18,964 bases of DNA from an uncultured Clostridia bacterium (GTDB lineage: Bacteria; Bacillota; Clostridia; Oscillospirales; CAG-272). This document shows, piece by piece, positions 7,597 through 14,173 of this stretch. The notes below the pieces were generated by a model. That model saw nothing but the letters and a program-made list of their open reading frames with translations, searched no databases and was not told the DNA's origin. Made by a program: the position numbers and the translations under genes. Numbering within the stretch: the first letter of the stretch is position 1; each line of letters opens with the position of its first letter. The DNA is taken from assembly GCA_947627815.1 (NCBI GenBank), contig CANQXN010000015.1, forward strand, positions 1 to 18,964, read 5' to 3'.

Positions 7597-7638
7597 TAAA
7601 GAAACAGCACCCCATCGGGGTGCTGTTTCTTTATGATG
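7596..7638 (+). terminator. Strong intrinsic terminator after the tRNA genes
   Basis: A perfect 18-base-pair inverted repeat (7596-7613 with 7617-7634) encloses a three-base ATC loop; the core is GCACCCC-ATC-GGGGTGC. The 3' arm ends in TTTCTTTAT, a suitable U-rich tail. It begins at the last base of the tRNA-Ala CCA end. Confidence 0.85.
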
Positions 7639-7664
7639 AGGCCTCACCGATTCTGAACCCCGAT

Positions 7665-7770
7665 CTTTTGCGCCATCGGCGCAAAAATCTACGCATGGCG
7701 GTGTAGAAAATGCGCAATCTGTACTTATGCTCCCGCCATGCGGGGGTTCAGAATCCCGTATGCGCATTCC
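7665..7770 (+). repeat. 106-base structured direct repeat, copy 1
   Basis: It matches copy 2 (7839-7944) at 102 of 106 positions by eye, with a spacing of 174 bases. It contains a perfect hairpin TTTTGCGCC-ATC-GGCGCAAAA (7666-7686), a long-range stem GCATGGCGG (7693-7701) with CCGCCATGC (7733-7741), and a final T-arm-like segment GGGTTCAGAATCCCGTATGC (7744-7763) closely resembling the 3' end of the neighbouring tRNA-Ala. The identity is highest in the first two thirds. No convincing protein is encoded. Confidence 0.9.
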
Positions 7771-7786
7771 CTCGCCTCTCACTCTC

Positions 7787-7807
7787 TGCGGGGGTTCAAA
7801 ATCCCGT
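7787..7807 (+). repeat. Isolated T-arm-like fragment
   Basis: GGGGTTCAAAATCCCGT lies here without the preceding hairpins and matches the T-arm-like end of the two 106-base repeats. Another, inverted partial copy is GATTCTGAACCCCGATC (7650-7664 region read on the plus strand; its complement reads GGGGTTCAGAATC). These pieces suggest a decayed or modular tandem block. Confidence 0.6.
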
Positions 7808-7838
7808 GAGCCTCGAGATACCCCGTTCTCTTCCCAAC

Positions 7839-7944
7839 CTTTTGCGCCATCGGCGCAAAAATCTACGCATGGCGGTGTAGAAAATGCGCAATCTGTACTT
7901 ATGCTCCCGCCATGTGGGGGGTCAAAATCCCGTATGCGCATCCC
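7839..7944 (+). repeat. 106-base structured direct repeat, copy 2
   Basis: This second copy has the same hairpin (7840-7860), long stem (7867-7875 with 7907-7915, where one end pair becomes G-U) and T-arm-like tail. The four differences from copy 1 all fall in its 3' third, in or near the T-arm-like part (7915, 7921, 7925, 7942). The internal hairpins are conserved exactly. Confidence 0.9.
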
Positions 7945-7963
7945 TTGGCATGTACAAACAAAG

Positions 7964-8006
7964 ACCGTCTCACAAGCGCTTTTTAAGCTTGTAAGACGGT
8001 TTTTTC
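7964..8006 (+). terminator. Intrinsic terminator closing the repeat block
   Basis: ACCGTCT (7964-7970) and CAAGC (7973-7977) pair with GCTTG (7987-7991) and AGACGGT (7994-8000) across a two-base internal mismatch, followed on the plus strand by a run of six T including the last arm base. On the minus strand the tail CTTTGTTTGT is weaker, but it may also end the oxidoreductase operon that stops at 8033. Confidence 0.8.
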
Positions 8007-8032
8007 TTGTTTGTCGAATTGTCCCAAAGTCA

Positions 8033-9319
8033 TCACAAAACCGCGCCGGCGGCGGTCAGGGCATCCGCCAAGGCGGCATAAGAAACCGCGCGCACTTGTC
8101 CGTTGCCGCCTTCCCTTACCGCCAAAGCGGCAGCGGTACCGGCCGCCTGACCGGTGATGAAACAGCCTGGCATCACCCGAAGGGACGCCTGCATTTGCCG
8201 GTCGGCGCCGAGACAACGGCCTGCGACGAGGACATTGTCAAAGGAAACGGGGATCAGGCAACGGTACGGGATGCCATACGACTCTCCCGCCTGATAGCGC
8301 AAACTTCGGTATTCCCTTTCAAAGCGTTCCAACTCCTCCGGCTCCGTGCTTTTCACATGAATGTCCACGGGGTAACAGTAACGGCCGATCTCATCGTCAA
8401 AGTTTTCGCGCGCGAGAAAATCATTCAAGGAAAGCATATAATCGCAGACAATCCGCCTTGATTCCCGGATACCCAGCATATCCGCGGTCGCGATCAACTT
8501 GACCTCTTCAAAACCGGGGCGATACCGGCGATAATATTGTTCGTATTCGGCAAGACTTTTCCTGCCGGCCATCATGCCTTGCGTCAGAGAGGCGGTGTCC
8601 AAGGGATCCACATCAAACACATGCCCCACATTGCCGCCGCCGCTGCCGTCTTTGCGCAATTGAATCCCGGGCAGATGGCGGTCTGCCTGTGAGAGTACGC
8701 CCTCCCGGTGCGCTTGCTCGATGCAGGCGTCCTGCCGCCCGTCAATGCGATCGCCCCGGATATCCGCCCACTGACTGCAAAGCGTGGCGGGCATCACCCG
8801 ACCGTTTTCATCTCCCATGACCCACCGGCCGCCGCCCATAGCGCAGAGCGTGCCATCGCCCGTACAGTCAATGAACACCTTGGCTTTGACGGCAAACAGT
8901 TCTTCCTTGCCGTGCAAGATTGCTGTCGTCATGCTGCGATCTTGCGCGATAACATCAATCAGCTGTGTAAAAAGGGCATACCGCACGGTGGAGGCTTCCA
9001 TCATGGCGTCCAACACCCGTTTCAGTTCTTCCGCATGGATGGGCGTCCATCTGGCCATGAGCGGGACATCCACAGACACCTGCCGCCGGATCTCTTCTCC
9101 GATGCCGCGACAGAGCAGACGGACACCGTCGCCAAAGGTGGCAAACGCCGGCACCATGCCTGTCGTCGCAAGCCCGCCGAACGCGCCGCTTGCTTCCGCC
9201 AAAAAAACGCGCTTTCCTGCCCGACTGGCCGCCAGGGCCGCGGCAATGCCGGCAGGGCCGCCGCCCGCCACAAAGACATCCACTTCATCCCGTACAGGAA
9301 TCTCTTTTTGATATAACAT
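8033..9319 (-). CDS. FAD-dependent oxidoreductase (FAD_oxidored family)
   Basis: A 428-residue soluble flavoprotein. It begins with a dinucleotide-binding fold VDVFVAGGGPAGIAAALAAS (13-32) with GGGPAG at 19-24 and an acidic AE at 41-42 for FAD ribose binding. A mid-protein DCTGDG (151-156) and a C-terminal VAGRCLGAD (366-374) with GQAAGTAAALA (390-400) are typical of the PF12831-like family. The substrate is not known. The ATG at 9319 has GGGAGG six bases upstream and is preferred; a GTG at 9361 overlapping the SDR stop is the alternative. It is the third gene behind the preQ1 riboswitch, 38 bases after the SDR gene with no promoter or terminator visible between them, so it is probably co-regulated. 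Confidence 0.85.
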   Translation of the reverse strand: MLYQKEIPVRDEVDVFVAGGGPAGIAAALAASRAGKRVFLAEASGAFGGLATTGMVPAFATFGDGVRLLCRGIGEEIRRQVSVDVPLMARWTPIHAEELKRVLDAMMEASTVRYALFTQLIDVIAQDRSMTTAILHGKEELFAVKAKVFIDCTGDGTLCAMGGGRWVMGDENGRVMPATLCSQWADIRGDRIDGRQDACIEQAHREGVLSQADRHLPGIQLRKDGSGGGNVGHVFDVDPLDTASLTQGMMAGRKSLAEYEQYYRRYRPGFEEVKLIATADMLGIRESRRIVCDYMLSLNDFLARENFDDEIGRYCYPVDIHVKSTEPEELERFEREYRSLRYQAGESYGIPYRCLIPVSFDNVLVAGRCLGADRQMQASLRVMPGCFITGQAAGTAAALAVREGGNGQVRAVSYAALADALTAAGAVL

Positions 9320-9357
9320 CGTCAGCCTCCCGTATGCATTCGAAACTTCCGTCCCGC

Positions 9358-10005
9358 TCACCAGATAAAATTGGATTTTGCGGCTTCCCCGTTATCGATA
9401 AGGAGATCCTGCGCGGTCATGGAGCGGTTCACAACCGTGACAAAATACGCCCAGGCGGCGATCTCTTCGGGAGAAGCCCATTTGGCAAGAAGCGTTTCCT
9501 TCAGCACCTGCTCCCAAAGTAACGGATTTTCAAGAATATGAGCGTTCAAAGCGGTGGTAACCCCGCCGGGGGAAAGGCTGTTGGCGGTGGCGCCCCAGGG
9601 CGCGAGCCGCAGCGCCACATTTTTCATATACGCCACGACGCCCCCCTTGCTGGCGGCATATGCGGGAAATTCCGCCCCGGTGGAGGCGCTGGAAGAGGCA
9701 ATGAACAGAATGCTTTTGATGGCAGGCTGAATGCCGTAAGTCTCGGTCACGCGAATGGTTCCCTTGAGATTGACATCGATATCCTCTTCTGTATTCTGAA
9801 CGCCGGCGTTGTTAATCAGAATATCCACGCCGTCAATTTCAGGTAGCTTGCCGCGCAAGATATCTGTTATATAGTGCGTATATCTGACATGTTCCAGGGA
9901 GGAAGGCTGAACATCCATGCCGATGACATCGTGACCGTGCGCCAGAAATTCCCGGGCAATGGCAAGGCCGATGCCCGACGAAGTACCGGTGATCAATACT
10001 TTCAT
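9358..10005 (-). CDS. Short-chain dehydrogenase/reductase (SDR family)
   Basis: A 215-residue, complete classical SDR, slightly short for the family. It has the cofactor motif TGTSSGIG (6-13), D31 at the end of the second strand (favouring NAD over NADP), NNAG (65-68), N79, a serine cluster ASSSAS (103-108) and catalytic YAASK (Y116, K120). Annotation pipelines would call it a 3-oxoacyl-ACP reductase, but no fatty-acid gene is nearby. Its ATG overlaps the stop of the queuosine-precursor transporter by four bases, so it is translationally coupled to it, and the FAD oxidoreductase follows. A role in queuosine or precursor handling is inference from this context; the real substrate is unknown. 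Confidence 0.88.
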   Translation of the reverse strand: MKVLITGTSSGIGLAIAREFLAHGHDVIGMDVQPSSLEHVRYTHYITDILRGKLPEIDGVDILINNAGVQNTEEDIDVNLKGTIRVTETYGIQPAIKSILFIASSSASTGAEFPAYAASKGGVVAYMKNVALRLAPWGATANSLSPGGVTTALNAHILENPLLWEQVLKETLLAKWASPEEIAAWAYFVTVVNRSMTAQDLLIDNGEAAKSNFIW

Positions 10006-10766
10006 ATCGTTTGCTCCTCAAGCTTTTTTTCTTTCCGATAGGCAAAATAGGCTTCTCCCACGCCGTCTCTCTTCCAGGATTTGCACACCCGATAGCCGAG
10101 ATGGGAGAAAAGCACTTCGCAAAGCAGTTCGGCCACCATACCGGTGAGCGCGCAAGTCAGGCACTGGAGGAAGGACCAGCCGAAGAAAAAGTGACTGACA
10201 ATAAAAGCAAAAACCAAATTATCGGCAAACTGTCCCAGCGCGGTGGAAAGATAGGTACGGCAGACATAGGCGGCGGGGGAATCGGGATTTTTAGAAAACC
10301 ATTTGCCGATCCCGTAATTGGCAAAGTTATTGATGACCGCCGAGACGGTAAACGCAACGGTACTGCCGAACAGGACATACCAGGTGCCGCCAAAGGTATG
10401 GTTCAAAGCGGTGTTTAACAGCTCTTCACTGCCCTCGACAAAAGATTCTCCCCACAGGCCCGGTATGATACTGGCCAGAAAGAATACAAGGCAGGCAAAC
10501 AGATTGATTACAACCGCTAAAATCGATATCTCGGTCGCGGCTTTGGGGCCGAAATGTTTGGTGATGATGTCCATGGATAAAAAAGAAATCCACGACACCA
10601 GAATCCCGCAGTCAAGCGCCAGCCAGTCAAATGGGAGGGTAATGCTTTTGTTGGCAAGCAGGTTCATGACAATCACCGAAAGAATAAAAAAAGAGAGCAA
10701 TGAACCCGGCACACTGCGCAATAAGAGTTTCAGTTCGTGAATTTCACTTTTGATTTTGTTGTGCAT
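10002..10766 (-). CDS. VUT-family queuosine-precursor transporter (YhhQ/DUF165-like)
   Basis: A 254-residue inner-membrane protein with about six hydrophobic segments (24-38, 45-65, 80-102, 128-148, 180-196, 198-218). Recognisable family features are DIITKHFGPKAA (66-77) and RTYLSTALGQFADNLVF (170-186), the conserved R..ST..GQ..DN pattern of VUT (PF02592, COG1738) proteins. E. coli YhhQ imports preQ0 and preQ1, and family members in Firmicutes are often under preQ1 switches. Here a preQ1-I-like pseudoknot overlaps its ribosome site. The ATG at 10766 follows AAGGAG by ten bases. It is the first gene of a three-gene unit with the SDR and FAD oxidoreductase. Which precursor (preQ0, preQ1 or queuine) it carries cannot be read from sequence. 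Confidence 0.92.
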   Translation of the reverse strand: MHNKIKSEIHELKLLLRSVPGSLLSFFILSVIVMNLLANKSITLPFDWLALDCGILVSWISFLSMDIITKHFGPKAATEISILAVVINLFACLVFFLASIIPGLWGESFVEGSEELLNTALNHTFGGTWYVLFGSTVAFTVSAVINNFANYGIGKWFSKNPDSPAAYVCRTYLSTALGQFADNLVFAFIVSHFFFGWSFLQCLTCALTGMVAELLCEVLFSHLGYRVCKSWKRDGVGEAYFAYRKEKKLEEQTI

Positions 10767-10776
10767 AATAAAAAAG

Positions 10777-10823
10777 CTCCTTGTTTTTTTTTGGTAAGAT
10801 GGTTAGGCAAGTAACATCTTGAA
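10777..10823 (-). promoter_or_regulatory. preQ1-I riboswitch
   Basis: In the transcript, P1 AAGATG (10820-10815) pairs with CATCTT (10801-10796). The loop contains CTTG (10811-10808), which can pair with CAAG (10783-10780) after an A-rich linker ACCAAAAAAAAA. This gives an H-type pseudoknot. The loop segment CTAACC and the tail AACAAGG match the preQ1-I pattern known from Thermoanaerobacter. The second pseudoknot strand overlaps the AAGGAG ribosome site (10782-10777), so ligand binding would hide it and block translation. It precedes a VUT queuosine-precursor transporter gene, the expected target. The call is made by eye without a covariance search. Confidence 0.85.
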
Positions 10824-10839
10824 TTTTTCCTCCGGCGTC

Positions 10840-10868
10840 ATTATAGCACGGAGAAAATCGAAAATCAA
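10840..10868 (-). promoter_or_regulatory. Promoter of the riboswitch-transporter operon
   Basis: The minus strand reads TTGATT (10868-10863), a 17-base spacer with TG just before the -10 (extended -10), then TATAAT (10845-10840). Transcription would start near 10833, about ten bases before the riboswitch P1 helix. Confidence 0.85.
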
Positions 10869-10994
10869 GCGTTTCCCCGATTTTTCTCCCCGATCCGACG
10901 CTTACAAAGCCACGGTGACAGCGCCTTTCGTATCGTAAGCGGCGGCGCCGGGCGCCTTTCTTTTGGAAAAAACAGAGAAAAAGCGGAAAAAGAC

Positions 10995-11023
10995 TTGAAA
11001 AAAAGCCGGAAATCGTATATACT
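10995..11023 (+). promoter_or_regulatory. Promoter of the GNAT-DUF819-HAD-lipoprotein operon
   Basis: TTGAAA (10995-11000), a 17-base spacer and TATACT (11018-11023) predict a start near 11030. It diverges from the riboswitch operon promoter about 125 bases away. Its position rules out the upstream TTG at 10995 as a start codon. Confidence 0.75.
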
Positions 11024-11051
11024 GAAAAAAACGGATAATGAGGCGGCTTTT

Positions 11052-12158
11052 TTGGAAATACTTCATCTCACTACACAACGGCAACTGGATCAATTTATTG
11101 CCATGGCGGATCGGCTCTACCGAAACGACAAAAACTATGTCCCGTTCATGCGCAAGGATCTGAAAAAGACACTGAAGCGATTGGTACTGACAGAAAAAAC
11201 CTATACCGCGCTGGCGGTCACGGACGGCAAACGGTTTTTGGGGCGTTTGCTTTTTACCGTCGCGCCTTCCAAACAGTTGAAGCTCGAGCGCTGCGGCTTC
11301 TTTTCCCATTTCGAGTGCATCGACGATCAGGTGTGCGCCGACCTTCTTTTGGGGGAAATGTGCCGATTATTGAAAGAAGCGGGCGTTTCGCATGTGGAAG
11401 GCAGTTACTTCCCGTACGATCAGGACAACCGGCGGGGGATTTTAGCCGAAGGATTCCGGGACGAACCCATGATTCTGACTTCCTACAATCCCGCCTATTA
11501 TCCGGCACTTTTGGAAAAGGTCGGTTTTTCCAAGGACTTTGACACGCTTTCTTTTCGCTTAGATATCGACCAATTCGACAACGCCCGCGTGAGACCGCTT
11601 GTGACAAAACTCATGGCGCGTCACGGTCTTGTCATCGAACACGCCGATTTTTCCCAAATGGATCGCGAGATCGACGATGTACATACCATTATCCGCGCGG
11701 CCACCGATAACCTTATTTTTCAGGAGGCTCCCTCGCGGGAGGATCTTGTGCGCATTGTGAAAGGATGGAAAAACTTTCTCTGGCCGGATCTCATTTTCAT
11801 TTGCCGCAAGGAAAAAGACCGTCAACCGGTGGGATTTGTGATGGGCGTACCCAATTATTACACCGTTTTCCGGAAAATGAAGGGCAAAACCAATCCCATT
11901 GCCCTGCTCAAGGCGCTGTATTACCGCAAGCGGATCCGCGCGGTGCGCGCCATTTTACAATATGTCATCCCCGAATATCAGGGATGGGGCGTCAATTATG
12001 CTCTCTATGATGCCTTTTATGAAACCTGCCGGAAAAAGAAAATCTGCAACATCGAGGCCGGCACCGTCATGGAAAACAACACGCGCTCCCGTTTGAGCAT
12101 CGAGGGCGCCGGCGGGGTCTGCCATAAGGTTTTCCGCCTTTACGGGAGGGATCTATGA
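11052..12158 (+). CDS. GNAT-fold YghO-like protein, probable N-acyltransferase
   Basis: About 368 residues, cytosolic, no signal peptide. The N-terminal half has QLDQFIAMADRLYRNDKNYV, CGFFSHFECIDD, EGSYFPYDQDNRRGILAEGF and SYNPAYYPALLEKVGF blocks that I recognise from the YghO-like family of GNAT proteins. The C-terminal half contains a GNAT strand and an acyl-CoA loop in EYQGWGVNYALYDAFY (about 308-323). Substrate unknown. The TTG at 11052 has GAGG eight bases upstream and matches where family similarity starts; a longer frame from 10995 lies on the promoter. The end overlaps the DUF819 start by ATGA. The alternative start choice is uncertain by up to 19 codons. Confidence 0.78.
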   Translation: MEILHLTTQRQLDQFIAMADRLYRNDKNYVPFMRKDLKKTLKRLVLTEKTYTALAVTDGKRFLGRLLFTVAPSKQLKLERCGFFSHFECIDDQVCADLLLGEMCRLLKEAGVSHVEGSYFPYDQDNRRGILAEGFRDEPMILTSYNPAYYPALLEKVGFSKDFDTLSFRLDIDQFDNARVRPLVTKLMARHGLVIEHADFSQMDREIDDVHTIIRAATDNLIFQEAPSREDLVRIVKGWKNFLWPDLIFICRKEKDRQPVGFVMGVPNYYTVFRKMKGKTNPIALLKALYYRKRIRAVRAILQYVIPEYQGWGVNYALYDAFYETCRKKKICNIEAGTVMENNTRSRLSIEGAGGVCHKVFRLYGRDL

Positions 12159-13390
12159 CGACTGTTCTGACCATTGCCGCCCTGCTCTGCATTCTGCTTT
12201 TACCCTTCCCTATTGTGTGGATTACCCGAAAAAACAAACTGCTCGGCGCACTGGGCGCGGTCGGCTGCTGTTACCTTGTCGGGTTTGCCTTTTCCACGCT
12301 GGGGCTTTCCGGCGTTTCCTATGACAAGGAACTCACCACCACGGTGGCCTATGTTCTGGTGGCCCTCTCCATCCCGCTGATTCTCTTCAGCATCGATCTT
12401 TCCGCCATCCGGAAGCTCACCCGCATGACGGCCATCGGATACGGCCTTTGCATTCTTTCCGCGCTTGGCGTGTCGTTTGCACTCTTTTTTGTCACCCGTT
12501 CCTTTTTCCCGGCGGCTGACCTTGCCGCCATGACCGTGGGACTGTATACCGGCGGCACGCCCAATATGAACGCCATCGGCGCCGTCATGGGCGCTCAGAG
12601 CAACGCTTTGAGTGCCGCCAATCTTGCCGACACGCTGGTAGGCGGACTCTATCTTTTGTTTCTCCTCTCTTTTGCGCCCCGGCTTTACCGATTCCTTTTG
12701 CGAAAATGCAAAAAAGCGCGCCCTCACGGCAAAAAAGCGTCCCCCGCCGCTGCCGAAAAAGAAGAAGCGCCGACCCAAACGAAACGCGCGGCAAGCGACG
12801 CCGCGCCCACCGTACCGACCGACGATTACCGCTTCGGCATCGATCGGAAAGACAAAAAAGCCATCGCCAAACTGGCAGGCGCTTTCGGCCTGTCGGTGGC
12901 CTGTCTTGGTGTCGGCGCCCTCTTGGAATTTTTCATCGAAGGCACCGTGGGCGCCAATCTCTTATACATCCTTTTGTCGGTGTCTCTGCTCGGTGCGGTT
13001 CTCTCTTTTATCCCGAGCATCCGGCGGATCCGGGGTCAATATACGCTGGGCATGTATCTTGTGCTGATGTTTTCTCTGGCGCTCTCCATGAGCATCGACT
13101 GGTCTGTCTTTCTCACCGATATTCTCCCGATCTTAGCCTTCTTTGCCGTGGCACAGATGAGCGTGATTCTGGTACACCTGCTCTTTTGCCGGATCGCCGG
13201 CGTGGACGGCGATACCGCTCTCATCACATCTACCGCCGGAATCTACGGGCCGCCTTTTATCGCGCCGGTGGCCAATGTCGCCGGGCGTTCCGACCTCATC
13301 GCGCCCGGGGTCATATGCGGCGCGCTCGGCCTTGCGATCGGCACCCTTTTGGGCTTGGGCGTGGGACAATGCTTTTTGCTTTTCCTCTGA
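12155..13390 (+). CDS. DUF819-family integral membrane protein (YjcL-like)
   Basis: A 411-residue protein with two groups of about five or six hydrophobic helices (residues 1-185 and 235-411). It carries GLYTGGTPNMNAIGAVMGA in the first half and TSTAGIYGPPFIAPVANVAG in the second, re-entrant-like motifs of DUF819 proteins, which resemble transporters but have no assigned substrate. Between the halves lies a hydrophilic, Lys/Ala/Pro/Glu-rich loop of about 55 residues (roughly 184-238) that looks expanded and of low complexity. The start is coupled to the preceding gene by ATGA. The HAD gene begins 24 bases downstream. A transport role is inference. Confidence 0.87.
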   Translation: MTTVLTIAALLCILLLPFPIVWITRKNKLLGALGAVGCCYLVGFAFSTLGLSGVSYDKELTTTVAYVLVALSIPLILFSIDLSAIRKLTRMTAIGYGLCILSALGVSFALFFVTRSFFPAADLAAMTVGLYTGGTPNMNAIGAVMGAQSNALSAANLADTLVGGLYLLFLLSFAPRLYRFLLRKCKKARPHGKKASPAAAEKEEAPTQTKRAASDAAPTVPTDDYRFGIDRKDKKAIAKLAGAFGLSVACLGVGALLEFFIEGTVGANLLYILLSVSLLGAVLSFIPSIRRIRGQYTLGMYLVLMFSLALSMSIDWSVFLTDILPILAFFAVAQMSVILVHLLFCRIAGVDGDTALITSTAGIYGPPFIAPVANVAGRSDLIAPGVICGALGLAIGTLLGLGVGQCFLLFL

Positions 13391-13414
13391 CAATTTTTTC
13401 TTTGCGAGGATGTT

Positions 13415-14173
13415 ATGAAACTCATTGCGAGTGATTATGACGGCACGCTGAATTATCACGGCATTTCCGAACGGGTCCGGGAAGCCATCGACCGATGGCG
13501 GGCGGCGGGCAACCTGTTCGGCATTGTCACGGGGCGCGGCATCTATAACATAAAATCGGCTATATTACATGACAAGATAGCTGTTGACTTCTTTGTTGCC
13601 AACAACGGCGCCGTGGTGGCAAACGCCGACGGCCACCCGAGGGATGTTGTCTGGGGGCCTGCCTGTACCAAACAAATTTGCTCTTTTCTCTTAGACAGCG
13701 GCTGTGATTTTGCCTGTGTCAACGATCTCGAAAAGGACGCTTTTTTCTGTAGCGATCAGCAAAAAGAAACGCGCCATGCCGACGACCCGCACTTTTCCCC
13801 TCTCTCGGCGATGCCGGAGGCCTTGCCTTTCACGCAAATTTCCACCGTCTGTGCCTCTGAAAGCGAAGCGGCCTCGATTTCGCAAGCGGTCAACCGGTGC
13901 TTTGCCGACCGCCTGACCGCCTTTCAGAACGGCATCTGCATCGACATCGTACCCGCCGGCGTAGATAAGGCCGCGGGTCTCTGCCGCCTTCGCTCTTTCT
14001 ATGGCATCGACGCCGACGCGATCTGCACCGTCGGAGACAACAACAATGATCTTGCCATGTTAAAAGCCTTCCGCAGTTACGCCGTACACAACGCGACCGA
14101 TACGGTCAAATCAGCCGTGAATACGGTTGTTTACGATATTTCTGAACTCATAGAAAAGGAGTGGACACCATGA
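13415..14173 (+). CDS. Cof-type HAD-superfamily phosphatase
   Basis: A 252-residue cytosolic haloacid-dehalogenase-like hydrolase. Motif I is SDYDGT (nucleophile D7, acid D9), motif II lies around VTGR (38-41), motif III lysine is in AGVDKAAGL (K185), and motif IV is GDNNNDLAML (D208, D212). A C2-type cap between motifs II and III fits the Cof/YbjI-type subgroup, which dephosphorylates sugar phosphates and similar small molecules. The specific substrate is unknown. GAGG lies before the ATG. Its stop overlaps the ATG of the lipoprotein gene by four bases, placing it third in the operon. Confidence 0.92.
   Translation: MKLIASDYDGTLNYHGISERVREAIDRWRAAGNLFGIVTGRGIYNIKSAILHDKIAVDFFVANNGAVVANADGHPRDVVWGPACTKQICSFLLDSGCDFACVNDLEKDAFFCSDQQKETRHADDPHFSPLSAMPEALPFTQISTVCASESEAASISQAVNRCFADRLTAFQNGICIDIVPAGVDKAAGLCRLRSFYGIDADAICTVGDNNNDLAMLKAFRSYAVHNATDTVKSAVNTVVYDISELIEKEWTP

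Noticed and set aside
7409..7615. A minus-strand open frame antisense to both tRNA genes.
   Set aside because: It consists of reverse-complement tRNA sequence, a common false gene call.
7567..7941. A minus-strand open frame of 124 codons across the tRNA-Ala end and the repeat block, with a repeated protein pattern.
   Set aside because: It reads through the antisense of the tRNA-Ala T-arm and the terminator, its internal repetition follows the 106-base DNA repeat, and it has no ribosome site; it is a frame created by structured RNA sequence.
7665..7944. A possible CRISPR array because of direct repeats.
   Set aside because: Only two copies of a 106-base unit with a single long spacer, no cas genes, and repeat length far outside the usual range.
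10930..10965. A GC-rich hairpin GGCGC-CGG-GCGCC followed by TTTCTTTT that resembles a terminator on the plus strand.
   Set aside because: Short five-pair stem with no plus-strand gene upstream to terminate; not strong enough to list as a feature.
10902..11309. A 135-codon minus-strand frame opposite the start of the GNAT-like gene.
   Set aside because: It is Phe/Arg-rich without domain features, crosses the divergent promoter region and overlaps a better-supported gene.
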